Of a DNA stretch of 64,000 nt, positions 31,930 to 44,330 are shown piece by piece; position 1 is the first letter of the stretch, and each line of letters starts with the position of its first letter. Both the position numbers and the translations under genes were made by a program. A model generated the notes under the pieces. The model was given only the letters and a program-made list of their open reading frames with translations, ran no database searches and was not told where the DNA came from. The DNA lies in assembly GCA_944470555.2 (NCBI GenBank), contig OX104127.1, positions 46,614,934-46,678,933 on the forward strand, written 5' to 3'. This DNA comes from Heterobilharzia americana (Eukaryota > Platyhelminthes > Trematoda > Strigeidida > Schistosomatidae).

Positions 31930-32883
31930 TATTGATGGTGCGAGAGTAGAAAACTGAGTGTTTGATCTCTCGTGTCTTGTTCTTAGGGCTTGATTCGAGT
32001 TTTTCGGTCCACTCCCTCAGCGAACAGGGAAGACCACTCTACTTTCGTGCTCTTAGCTTCAGTGAGGTGGACGCTTTGTGGGGTAGTAAGTTGCAATTTG
32101 TAGAGTGATCGGGAAGCTGTGGATTGCGGGAAGGTTGGGGGACTGTCGTGACCCCTATCTGTGTGGGTACCTGATTGAGAATTGAAGGGCGGTGGTGAAG
32201 AATGAAAGGCATGGGGGAAAAGAGAAAAGGAAGGGGAAAAGGGGACAAAGAAGAGACATAAAAGAAAGAAAAAGTACGTGGGAGTAGTCCGAAGGACAAA
32301 CGTAGGTAGCATGAATTTATTTTCTGGAGGAGAATTAGTGGGTAATGTGGGTGTATTACGCAGACTGACGGTGAGCGGTGGACAGAAGGGAGGTGAGAGT
32401 GGGCTAGAGAGGTTAGTGACCCCCTGAGTACGCCCATGGTGGACCATGCGAAATGTTGTAGCTGTCTAACAGTCTCTTGAGTGAGCTGAATGAGGGGGCT
32501 ACGACGATGTGTAGCGGAAGGGCATTCCAATTCGCGCATAGCACTAGCGAGCAAACTTGGAGCTGGGAATGACGTTGGCTCTCTGATATCCCAGTCTTAA
32601 TGGGGTTTCTTCGTGAAGACCGCTTCGTTACGGGCAAGGTTGATCTGCTTGCGTGGTTTACCCGATGAGCCACCTCGTGGGCCATGGCAAGGTCACCACC
32701 CTTTCTGCGATAACCCAAGGTAAATAGGTCCAAGTGTTTAAGTCCTTCAAGAACCACCTTACTCCTCGCCCCACAACCAAGTTCTTTGCTGTCCTTTAAA
32801 TTTTTCAAGGAGATAAGTGTCTCTCGGGTGTTGGGGGACCACCGGTATTGAAAACCTCCAGGCGCGGCTGAAAATTGACCCAC
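31930..32883 (-). mobile_element. CR1-like LINE copy c: RT C-terminus and 3' UTR
   Basis: Frame 32883-32413 encodes GLKHLDLFTLGYRRKGGDLAMAHEV and WNALPLHIVVAPSFSSLKRLLDSY, the CR1 RT C-terminal region. Downstream on the minus strand is a pyrimidine-rich stretch and the 3' UTR shared with copy a (31930-32130). 5' truncated. Confidence 0.75.
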
Positions 32884-33269
32884 TTTGGTTGAGACGACTT
32901 AAGCTCAACCTTTTGCGTGGCATTGTTCATGCCTTTTGCGCTCCTACCTTTGAGCCTATGTCCTCACACAGTCTACGCAACCGTGAGCGCACCATTCCTG
33001 TCGAAAAACACCGCCTTAAACTTAGGTCACGATCCTTTTTGATACAGTACAGCAAGTTATGGAATAAGCTCCCACATTTTACTCTCTCTTGCACGTCCCT
33101 GTTTCAGTTTCAACGTCTACTCAACGAATTCCTCCTTTCACTGATATCCATAAATTTCTTGACACTCGTGCTGTATCCAAAAATACGAAGCATGATGGAG
33201 CAATCAACACTTAATAATAGTCAAGCCATTGCGTCCGCTGTGAACGTACACAGATCGTTAAGTGTATGA
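32884..33269 (+). mobile_element. LINE RT C-terminal fragment, different family
   Basis: Frame 32817-33269 contains FEPMSSHSLRNRERTIPVEKHRLKLRSRSFLIQYSKLWNKLP followed by a leucine/phenylalanine-rich helix, the typical end of jockey/R1-type LINE RTs. Opposite strand to its neighbours. No upstream RT seen. Confidence 0.55.
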
Positions 33270-34780
33270 ATCAGAGTTATTGAAGCCCTCCAGTTCCTTT
33301 AATGCTGACGGCTTTACGACTGCATACAGGGGTGTGAATGCCAGCTCCTCTCTGTATAATGAACTTAATGAATACAGTTTTCCCCTCAAAGCCACTACGG
33401 TACACCCCAAACACAGAAAATTTAAGAACCTTATCACGAAGAAACTATGTAGTAGACTCCATATACATACATGCAAGTGTACACAAGGTTCGAATAAGTC
33501 AAAAAGAATAGGGAATTCTCTCTCGTCCAAGTTGGATAGCGTATTAATTTATTTTCCATATCTGATGGTGCTTCTTCTTTCTTTTCCCGTCTACAAAAAG
33601 AGCTCCGTGTCGACATCTGATGCTGAAATTCAGTCTGAACACGATTATTTCGTGAAAATAATACCTGCACATTGACGGCAATAACTTGGACTGCTCCCAC
33701 TCTTTCGCGAATTCTGGACCATCTTCACGATTGACTAAACTACTGGTCATCATTGCTTCTTTGCGACGAGCCGATTAAAATATCCTAACAGTACTAGTAG
33801 CAGAGACATTCTGAACAGATGAGCAAACCAGCGACAAATATACCCATTGGCTCGGAACGTGGCTTACCCGCAGTAGCTCCACACCACATGTTTTCTGGTA
33901 CTCTGTTTTAAGTGACCTTTTCATATTAAAGTTAACGTGCAACAAATACACCTCTTGAATGATGCTGCTTGCGCTAATAAAAAAAGGTACCCGAAGTCTA
34001 TGTATAAATGCTGCCATTTGGACTATTGGTCGTTTCAACTTCTAGATCAATCCAATACAACAAGTACTCTCGGTGGAATTGACTTCTGTTACCTTGAAGG
34101 GTAACGTGGTGAACTGGAAATGCATTGATATGGACATACACCCTGGTCATATAACTGTGGACACTTTGTTGATACTCCAGATTGTGTAAATGGGTCCTTT
34201 GTGGCTAGCAAAGCCGAAAACTGAGGATCGTTCTAAGGAATAGACTGTTATATTACCAAATAGCAAACTATGCGGATGGACCCAGAACGTCGGCTGGTTA
34301 TAACTTGGACTTCGGACGCTGCGCGCTTTTATTATTGATAGTGGAACCGGTCTGTGTGATGGGAGATGAAAATCCATGTCCGTCCCATGAATTTCAACTA
34401 CTTTTAATAAGATTATGCACGCCAGTGACTTGATATGTGAATTATTTAATGCTAAATACCAGTTTGTAAACTTTCAGAAATTATGAACTTGACGGTGCTT
34501 GTAAATTGGTATACCTCATGTTAAACCCATAATATGAGGATGACGTTTATTATTATCTAAACTTGAACACTCTGTATAGGCTGAAAAGTGGTATTTCCTT
34601 GCTCGTTCCATAACTAGCAGGATCTTCTGCTGTTTTTTATAGAGTTCAACGACATTCCGTCTGTAGCATTCAGGACTCGTAAATTTTTGTAGATATTTTG
34701 AGATATATCAGTGTGATAATGTCTATAAACTGGCTTCTCCCATGTTAAGTTTTTGATATGTGAATAAAACACTTATGTAT
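33270..34780. other. No gene recognised
   Basis: A 137-codon frame at 33262-33675 and shorter ones show no known motif; codon content and low complexity suggest chance or an old repeat. Nothing else seen. Confidence 0.4.
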
Positions 34781-37215
34781 TTTCGCATTTATTTATTTAT
34801 GTAGGATTTGAAAACGGTGAGGAAGAATTCGGTTATCAGGACGCCAAGCTGTCTGCGCAGAAAGTGTAAAATTGCGTTCGCTTAGATTATCATACTTTTG
34901 TAGTTGAAGGTGGTGTTCAGGTTGTCCGAGAATTTGGGCCACAAGCCTTCCTCCCTGGACACTCTGGTGATGGCGCGGTTGCTCAGCAAGCACTGAAATT
35001 CGGTCGTACTCGCTTCATATTTACTGATATGCATTACTTTGCACCTTTCCAGGTCCAAGCTCAAGCTATTTTCCGACGACCAGAGTTCGAGTTGCTGCAA
35101 GTCATTTTGTAGTACTGTGCAGTCGGCTTCTTCGTCTGCTACTGTCCACATTTTAATATTGTCAGCGAAGAGGAGGATGGATGGGGATATTTTGCCTGGC
35201 GATCATTGACGAACAGGAGGAACTAAAGTTGTCCCACGGATTGCTTCCTGGGATTCTTCTGACGTTGATGGTCTCCGCTCCAACCTTATTCTCTTTACTT
35301 TGGTTCAGAACTGCTTCCTTTTTAGGTATTTCTTGAACCAAGAGAGTAGGCGTTCACTTATACCGGCTGACATGACCTTGTGAAGCAGGACTGTGGGTGA
35401 GACACTGTCAAATGTTTTGGCCAGGCCGAGAAAAACGTCAAGTACCGGTTTTCAGTTGTCCCAGCTGAGTGCTTGGTCGTCCCGGGCGGTTATCAAGTTG
35501 GTGGCACATTAGCGGCTGCTTCAGAATCCATGCAGAGAAGGATGGACAGTGTTTTCTTTGTTGAGGAGTTCCCAGTTAGTGCCAGCTACCAGGTTTTCTA
35601 ACACTCTTGGCGCTACAGGGAGTACGGCACTTTAGCTGTAGCCGCGGGTGCGTTTTCCTCCCCACCCCTTGAAGATGGGTGAGAAGATGGCAGACTTCCT
35701 TTCCTTAGGGAGTTCGCATGAATCTACTGGGTGCTTGAAAATTTTTTAGTTTGGTTTTTAAACACCTTGGCGCAGTTTCTTGGGATTATCGGCTTTTGGT
35801 TATCATAGCCGGAGGACTTGCCTGCACGCAGCCTAGATAGTTTCTCCAACACCTTTGTCCCTGTGATTGACACGTGGCGGAGGTATTCGTTACTTACGTT
35901 CTGGTCACTGTTGGAACAAGTCGGTGTGGATTTGGTGTCAGTAGTAAGTTGGGCTTGGAAGTGTGGGCTCAAATGGTCGGTCATATCCAGAGTGCTTGGC
36001 ACGCTCCCATCAGGACTTGTGATAGGATTCACTCCCTTACCGGTCGGCCTCCGCTTTGGCACAAAGTGGTGCAGGCTTTCGGGGCTGCTTTGTGACCTCC
36101 CAGCCACGTTTGTTTGACTTGAGAATTTATCACCGAGCGCTCTTATGTAATAGCGGTTGCGAATCCCATTGTGGTTCAAAAATTCAGACTCCCTGCTTGA
36201 TAAATGCCGCTTGAACCAAGCCCGCTTCTCGCTCTGAATTTTTCTCTCTGCTCCGCGCCATAGTCATGAGGTTCTCACTGAGTGTCCACGTGTTACCCCT
36301 GGTACACTGTGGCTGATGGCGCCAACGACTATTTTCTTCACATGTAATCAGTGTTCATCTATCGTGAGATGAGTCCAGTCCACCGACCATGATGCATTCA
36401 TGAGACAGTCCCTCATGGTCTCGTAGTTGCTCTCGCTGTAGTAGTGGAAGGTGCTGTGCGTCTCTATTTGCAAGACCTGCCCAGTAATCATGGAGAAGAT
36501 TATTACTCTGTGGTCACTGAGGCCAAGGGGAAGTTGGGTAGATGCACCCACAATGAGGTCATCGTTCGTCAGAAATTAGTGAGGGCGCATTGCGCTTCCG
36601 TCGGGTCCCCAGCCTGTGGCATCACCCACTTCCCTGAGAGGGCAGCAGCCTTAACTCCATTCTTCAGCCTCTGACCGAAAGATATGATGTGTCTCCCTTC
36701 TGTCTCGAAGGAGTTGGATGGGGTGCCGAAATCTCAACCAGTGATTACGGACTCGTAATCTGCAGAGGAAGTCGCAAAGATTGCCTTGGCGACCGTTTCC
36801 CTATGTGTAAGGGAGCCAGTGGGGGACAGCTATACGACTACGAGCAGGCATTTGGCACAGCTGAGAGTAAAGTAGCACCATAAAGATAGTGAGAGCTGGA
36901 TTAGGGCAGTGTCGCTAACCCCTCTTGTCTTTAGGCGAAAGCTTACGTAGAGGAACACTCCCCCGCCTACCGTGAGCTTTGTCCCTGCAGAAGAGTTCCA
37001 TGCCGGTGACATGCATCTCTTCGTCGGAGATATCCGGCGAGAACCAGGATTCGGTGATTTATATGATGCCAGAGTGATGACGTTCATGCAGCATCCCCAT
37101 CTCTGCTGCATTCCGTCGTAGCCTCCTAACTTTGCTGTACATACAAGTAGGGTGTCCCTGGTGAGAGGAGAGAAGTGGTTGTGTATTTTCGCGGGAAGGG
37201 TGCTCACGTGGTTGG
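34781..37215 (-). mobile_element. CR1-like LINE copy d: endonuclease to RT, decayed
   Basis: Minus strand order: endonuclease start (about 37130-36900, with ITSDEEMH..GMEL-like and GGGV blocks in broken frames, same family as copy a), endonuclease end PLGLSDHRVI (36530), linker (36179-), LEKLSRLRAGKSSGYDN (35860), YRQR region, then FADNIKMWTVADEEADCTVLQNDL (35160), where the catalytic ADD reads ADN. 3' end at about 34785 with ATTT repeats. Confidence 0.75.
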
Positions 37216-38360
37216 ATCTAGCGTCTCCAGTCCTTCGATTATCGCAGACGGCTTTGCGTTTTCGTGCTTATAGTTTTGGAGGTAGTGAGTGTCTATTCAA
37301 AGGTATTTTATTTGCTAATTGTAGCTTGGTTTGTTTTAGGGAGGCAACAGAGCCCCTGATAAGATCAATTAACCGTTTATGATCCTTGTTTTTATAAGCA
37401 CTTGAAAATAAGTATGAAGCTTTGCTTAAAAAATGCTGGAAACAGGATGGATGGAGGATGAGAAAAAGAGGAGTGAAAGGTGCTTATCGATAGATAAGTG
37501 TTACTGGTAATAATAAGAAGAGATGTGCCTTGTTGAAGATGTTAGGGTTGGAGACTACATGGATGGAAGAGCACATCAGCAGTTTCTGGGGGCGGATGCT
37601 CGTGGTAAGGCATTTACGCTCAGATGCTCATCTAGCGGTTGTTTGAAGGAGTCGACCGATGTAGCTGTGTCCGCTCCCCTCGACAGAACGTTCCAAAGGG
37701 CACATACCTGTGGGAGAAGTCAGATATCACTCTCGTCTTTGCCCTGTGGTGGGGTGTGTGGGTGGGTTTCCTACGGGACTCTCGGTTTTGGGCGGATAAC
37801 TTTGACCCATTTAGATCTAAAGTTTTGGTTTTAGGATGAGTGGGCGCAGTAGCTAGTAATAGTCATAGCAGTTTGCACCCATTTGAATTCACGGCTTCTG
37901 TCCAAAAGTGTTTGCGCCAGAATCAAGTATCGCATGTACCGTAACATAGATTCCAGTCGCTGACCATCCTGCTGGAGAATCTAAGTTCTACTCGCAGTCT
38001 ATTCGGCCATTTTTTTGAAACTTTTTTGATGGGCTCCCAAGTAAGTGATCCTAGAAAGAGTAAAAAGATTAAAGAGATCGACGGCTAAATTGTTATCCAA
38101 CATACTGTATGCCTATATGAGACCAGTTTTCCTACGATTTGATTTTGGGGGGGGATTCAGATTTTACGATCTCTCTTCATGGGAGAGTTTGTGATATCCT
38201 GTCTTTAAACAATCCTGCCTTTAAACAGTCACTCTTTTTACTCGCTCCAGAGCATTTATTTCATGGCTGAAACAAGGATTATCAGTGTGAATGTAGTGTT
38301 TTATATGAGGTCTCAAGTTAGTAGGATAAAGTTGTGGCAGTTAAAATGATTTAAAAATCT
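37216..38360 (-). mobile_element. CR1-like LINE copy e: RT C-terminus and 3' UTR
   Basis: Minus strand shows RPHIKHYIHT..NALERVKR (about 38310-38230), then after decay VCALWNVLSRGADTATSVDSFKQPLDEHL (about 37720-37610). The 3' part (37345-37240) matches 28757-28645 of copy b, identifying the family. Many stops. Confidence 0.65.
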
Positions 38361-38889
38361 CTTCTGAGCACACTGACTACTGATATTTATTTGAATATTT
38401 TCACCCTCGTTATGGATATTATCCCTTGACCTTAACCGATGTAATATTATTTTGTCATCTACTTGACTTCTTTGGCTTAACACTAATTACTTGTCTTTCT
38501 TTTGATCGAGAATTATCCTAAGTGCTTTACTTTTCTGTTGTGGGATGCTGCACTGTTGACAATATGGCGCTGTTTACCGTTCTGGACATGTTGTTTCGGC
38601 TCAACTTAAGGTTGCACTGTGGCTTGATCGCCTGTCTTTTGACTGTCTACTGGCGGTGTTTATTGATTAACATGATTCTTGAACACAGAGTTTTGATCCC
38701 ATTTTGTTGGGAATATTCTTGCTGATTCTCAGATGATTAGCAACCGTATTCGGTTAACCTATCTCCGCTGTATAGCACGTATTCTGTGGGACAGAATCTT
38801 TTGAACAGTATAGTTGCCCAGGAGCATTGTTCAGATAGTTGTTGTTTACTGGTACCACAGATCTACTACAAATCATGTTTTGATACTGT
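38361..38889. other. No gene recognised
   Basis: AT-rich DNA between LINE fragments; a 67-codon open frame at 38522 has no recognisable motif. Confidence 0.4.
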
Positions 38890-41460
38890 TTAATCAGTCT
38901 TTGTGCGTGACTCATGAGAGTTCGGAAACCATGTAGTAGGACTCAGGAACTCGTCTGGATTAAGCTCATTTGGTCCCGTTGAACTGTTTCCTGAGTTCGA
39001 ACCAAAGTAGTTGGCTTTTGGTCGCAACAAAAGTAACCTCAGTTTTCTTCGTTGGACACTTAAAGGCCCTAATGAACGACCAGGGGATGCGGAACCACGT
39101 GGATGCAGCCAGTTTAAGGTGTCCCTTCGCTTTCGAGCTATGGCTGATAACATTCCTCAAATCCCACAGCTCCTTAAAGCAAGGCAATTATAACCCATAT
39201 AATAGGTGAGGGTGATAAAGATCCTGACCGTTCAGCCGTTTAAGTCGTTTTGAAGTGGCAACCTCCCTTCATTATTATCGACAACTCTTCGAAGCTTGAT
39301 GTCATCTGCACGTAGCAAGTGTGATAACTTAAGCGCAACTGATAATCAATTACTTACGAGCATGGACAAGAGGCCATTGTACAATGTCCTGTCAGTTAGC
39401 GCTTCGACCACTTTGACCCTTTGACGTATGCAGTCTTACACACTGCCAACTCTGCAGAAACTTATTAGGTTTCTCAGTGAGCCCAAGCGAGGCACCTGAT
39501 CAAATGCTTTCACGAAATCAGTAATGGCCACCTCTGCAGGCAGTGTAGTCCCTTTTGCTCTACCGCGTTCGTTCCTAGCTAAAATCAAGTCCGCTAGTTA
39601 GTGGCACCCCGGCCGTGAGCCATACTGCTCTTGTACCAATCAGCCATGTGTCTCCACATTACATGGTAGCTCGTCCCTCATAAATACCCTTTAAGCCATC
39701 ATAGCTATGCGAGTCAAAATGATGTAGCGTTAAGAGGTAAACATCTGCCCGCCGTCTTCTTCAAGGGCAAGGCGCAGTACAGTGTCTTTCCATTCTTTCA
39801 GTAGCCGAGACCCACACTATCTACGAGAAAGACTTTACTGAGGTGATTCCATGGATTTTCTGCTCTCCCCTAGCCCTATCCTTCTGAGAAGCATAAGTTT
39901 TTATCCTGCAGTAGAGTGGGTATTCCACCATACCTCCAGCTTCTGTACATAATATGTGAGTAGACAAGCGACACTGTTATGCACTCATCGCCTTTCGTAC
40001 ATTACATGCCATTTACTTCATCAGTCTTCCGAAGTTTGAGGTATTCTAACCTAAACATAACACAACTCGTTTCTGTAAGTGGCTCCCAGCAGCGCTTGCT
40101 CTTCCTCGACAACCTTTTGATTCGGTTATCTACCCCGTGTGTCCTTTTAGAGCGCTCCCATGTATTGACCAGGGAATGAGGATGGTTACCACACTTTAAG
40201 TGTTGCCTTAAATTTTTCCACATTCCTGTAGGCTGTGTAGTTTTTATCAACAGTCCAGACTACTGAGGCTGCGATTCTTGTGATCACTGTCAAGTCTGCA
40301 CATCAAATATGTGGCCTGGTGAAAGCCGATCCGTAAACCGAGTGGTGCGTTTTGAAAACAGAAGCAATAACTAGATGGTTACTGTTTGCCAGTAGCAGAA
40401 GATGCTGGAGATAATTCATATCCTCATACCAGTGATTGAAGAGTGAAGACTGATGCTCTGGATCAGGGCTTTTACGTACGACTGCGCTTTGCACCAGAGA
40501 GCCTTCGAAGGTAGTTAGCTGCAGCTTGGTATCCAAACAGCTGTTTGGGTCGCAGTTGTGAGGTTCCTCCAACTAACATGGGAAGCATTCATGTCTTCCT
40601 CTATTAAGCACCCGGTAATAGTGCCCCGCTCATTCAAGTAGCTGTCAAGAATGAGACAGGTGACTCCAGCGATGACTGTACCTTTCTCCAACTCAGTGTC
40701 GCAGAGCGCTTTTTCACAAGTGCCACTGACGTTTACTTCTAACGCAGTCCAACGTACTTTTGCAGTCCTAAATGCACGGCGCCATACAACCACCCTTACG
40801 AATGATGACTCCATCAGTCTTAAAGCAAGTGAATAACGATGTAAGTGTTGTAATGCCCATGATATCTAATAACCATGTTTTCACCATTGCTATCACGTCA
40901 GATAGCTTATTTCTGAGGCATCTAATGGATGAGCAACCATGCCGAGTTCCTCCTCTGGTCCCTGTGGTAGCAACATTTGCAAACTTGATGGTCATCCCAT
41001 TCACACAGCTTGCCAACAGTCTGGAGGAACGTGGGCACAGTGCATCAGGACTGGAACTCGTAAAGTCAAGTGAATAAGAAGAGCCAAAGGCAAACACTGC
41101 GGAAGTTTGCAGTCGTTGCCCGGCGGTAGAGTCGCTGTGATTTATAGATACAATGACAATCCTCTCCGTAACAGCCAAATGAAACTTTTACGCAATACTT
41201 GCGGAAGGCGATCGTCCGAAACGACAATGCTGTCCGGACACTGGAACATCCAGGCCTGTTTGGCTGCACTAGTTTCCCTTCCTTTGATCTATCACAACTC
41301 CACCACGGTGATTCGTTATGGTCCACTCTGGAGTGGGAGTTATATGATTAGAATACAATGTACAATCGTGACGAAATCACTTTACCAACCTGAGGAGGAC
41401 GCAGAAACGTTTATGCTGTTTGCATTGTGAGCGATTTTTTAGGGAGTTCTGCAAATAAAT
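38890..41460 (-). mobile_element. CR1-like LINE copy f: endonuclease to RT C-terminus, decayed
   Basis: Minus strand: endonuclease remnants (41330-40300), linker with KNLRQHLKCGNHP and RKSKRCWE (40250-40000), RT with PAEVAITDFVKAFDQVP (about 39540-39480) and ADDIKLRRVVDNNEGRLPLQNDL (about 39315-39240), then C-terminal part to about 38890. All frames broken. RT sequence differs clearly from copies b and d. Confidence 0.65.
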
Positions 41461-42199
41461 TTTGGTTTCCAGGCTAAAGGGTCGCCTTCCGTTGTCGTGG
41501 GCTAGGGCGTCCACCATTAGTATCCTGGAGCTCCATAGTCATTGCAGCCACAGTAAAGTGCTGCGACTCCACTGACGGTTTTTGATCAAGTCAAACTTCT
41601 GTGCTGCTGTCACTGAGTTGTATATAGTCTGTTCTGGTATCATTGCATCTGCTTCCTGGGGGTTCAATACTGGGATTAACAGCACTGGAAGCCACATCTG
41701 GGAGTACGAAGGGATGGACTCAAACGGAAGTGAATTCAGTGGTGAGGAGCAATAACTCGCGTGGTATTACTGACGTATCTAGAGTTGTTTGTGATAAGAA
41801 GAACGCTAACCACGTTGCAAATATCTCAAGTGTTTGCAAAAGTTCATTGATCAGGTTACCAAAGTAAGAGTTAATAAGATTTAATGGTAAGCCAGCTGAA
41901 TATCCCGGCTTCATGAAGGAGACGGAAGTTTTTCTGAGTGGCTGCAGGTCGGTTGATGAGATTGAATTTGTGCATTTGATGCGGTAGTGTACCTCAATGG
42001 TTAATAATGATATTTATTTGGCATAACTTAGTGTGAAGAATGAAATCTTCAGAAAATAAGACCGGCTTCCCTCATCACATCCGTATTCCAACATTCACCT
42101 CCCTAGAAATATAACTCCAGTGAATGCTCGAAAATTCGATTTCTAAGCCAAACTTCTTAAAATCCATAACTAAATCTATGACTATCCAGAATAACCAGT
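41461..42199. other. No gene recognised (possible LINE leader)
   Basis: Between oppositely oriented CR1 copies f and g. No coding motif seen; could hold the 5' leaders of either copy. Confidence 0.35.
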
Positions 42200-44330
42200 C
42201 TTATCCCTAATGTAGCTTTGCCCTAGAGTTCAGCGTAAGTAATACCCATCGTCTGTTCAACCAGAAATTTACGCTCTGGAAACCTCTGGATAATCCGTGT
42301 TTTACGGGTTTCATAAAACGGAAAATCCCTTTAGCTGTACGGTTGATGGCATTCTTTGGACTGCTACTACGACCAATAGCTAATTCAGCGGTAAAAGCAG
42401 TATAATGATACCCTCCCATCCCCGGTTTATGGCAGGCAGAAAACCCACCAGCCAGGTGGCTTGCGTCCTGAAAGGCCTAGGCAGACGGAACCCCTCCGGA
42501 CTAGAGATTGCCAAAGCCTATAGCGCCACCTTCTATACGCAACTCAATACGTCCCTATCGAACCAAAATTACCAACTGCCCGACCAACATTCAGCACGGC
42601 CAAATGCAGTAGAGTTACCTGGAATGAAGGTAACTCCTGCTATGGCCCTCGAAAAACTGTCAAAGCTCCGCCCAGGGAAATCACCAGGGTGTGATAACAT
42701 CCGACCGGCTGTGTTGAAACAATGCGCGGGTGCCTTGTGCGGTCCGCTGTGTAACTTGTTTCAACACCCCTTAGACGATCACATGTTTCCACGAGAGTGA
42801 AAAGTTCTATTCTGTGCCCAAAGGGGACAGGCAGAACCCAGAATGCTACCGACCCATAGCCCTCCTACCAGTGGTGCCAAAAGTAATGGAGAGTCTGGTA
42901 GACGACCATGTCAGGGAGTACTTAGAAAAGGGGGGATCGCTTAGTGATGCTCAACATAATTTCAGAAAGGGTAGATCCTGTGCCGCAAACATTCTGGCGG
43001 CAAGTGATAAGTGGATGGCATGCTGGGACCTCCAAATTCCTGTCCACGTTATTTTCCTGGATTTTACTAAGGCCTTCGACACAGTTCCACACACCGTTCT
43101 TATTCACAAAATAGAAAGGTTGGGCATCAAGGGACAAGTGCCTTCATGGCTGCAGGATTATCCAGACGGTAGAAAATTCTGCTCAAAAAGACAACGGAGT
43201 TTGCTCGACTTGGAGGACATCACCATCTTATGTATCACAAGGGGCAATTCTGGATCCACTGCTATTCCTTCTTTTGTGAACGACCTCCCACTGAATCTCA
43301 GCTCCCCAATTCTACTCTACGCTGATGATGTTAAGCTATGGAGAGCTGTGGCGTCAGAAACAGAATCAAGTGCACCGCAAAGGGGTCTCAGATTACTTGC
43401 AGAGTAGGTGGATATTAACGGACTTGCACTTAACCTAGATGAATGCCGAACCATGCCTCTCCGCACCCCAGACCCTCAGAAGGTACCCTATTCTCTCTGT
43501 GAAACACGACCCTCCCACATCACCACAGAGAAAGACCTAGGACTAATACTAACTGACAAACTAGACACTAGCCCCAATTATTCGGGAGATGCCTCCAGAG
43601 CCTACGCAGTACTGCGCTTCATGCGCAGACAACTGGGTACCCTGACCCCGGAACCCTTTTTGGAGCTGCATAAGATCGATATACGACCCCACCTAGAGGT
43701 ACACAACGTCATCGCACCCCCATATCTGAGAAGAGACGTGAACCTCCTAGAGAAAGTCCAAAGGAGAGCTACAAAGGGTGTCGTGGGAATGAGACAAAAG
43801 CTATATCAAGACGGGCTGAAAGACCTTGGGCTCTTCTCCCTAACCTACCGTAGATTACGTGGTGACTTGATAATGGCTTACGAAATACTCAGTAACCCAA
43901 GTCATCAGAACAGTGGAATCCTACCGAACGGCCACTGTGGCGATCCTTGTGGTAACCCAAGGAGGATCACTCACCAAAGAGCGAAAACCCGTGTGGGTTC
44001 ACACTTCTTCTCTCTGCGAGTTTGCGGCCACTGGAATGCATTGCCCGCTGGGATTGCTACTGCTCCGTCCGTTGACAGCTTCAAGAAGAGGCTGGGCAGT
44101 TACGCAACGACGCACGGTTTGCGCTCATCCAACTGGAATGTGGACCAGGTTGACACGGCTTACTAACTCGGTACGACCAGTCGTTACTGAACACTTTGTA
44201 AAACCACTATCACTGAGAACTTGGCTCAACCTTATGCCTTCCTATAGACGTCCACTCCAGTTCCGTCTCCTATCAAAAGAATTACTGTATTCTCATTCAT
44301 CCCATCATTTTATTTATTATCCTCCCTTCT
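42200..44330 (+). mobile_element. CR1-like LINE copy g: RT, 5' truncated
   Basis: Endonuclease missing. RT runs from about 42405 to the stop at 44166 in three consecutive frames (42405-42800, 42814-43407, 43408-44166). Sequence is less decayed than copies d-f and lies on the opposite strand. Confidence 0.8.
42405..44166 (+). pseudogene. CR1-like reverse transcriptase (copy g)
   Basis: Motifs in order: ALEKLSKLRPGKSPGCDNIRPAVLK, YRPIALLPVVPKVMESLV, HNFRKGRSC, VHVIFLDFTKAFDTVPH (first catalytic Asp), LLYADDVKLWRAV (catalytic YADD), LNLDECRTM, DLGLILTDKLD, LLEKVQRRATKGVVGMRQK, and CGHWNALPAGIATAPSVDSFKKRL at the end. Small frameshifts at about 42803 and an in-frame TAG at 43405 break it; the SGVPQGS segment is altered near 43230. 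About 590 residues, close to the usual RT half of ORF2. Confidence 0.85.

Noticed and set aside
33262..33675. 137-codon plus-strand frame
   Set aside because: No motif, no splice context, repetitive surroundings; not distinguishable from chance.
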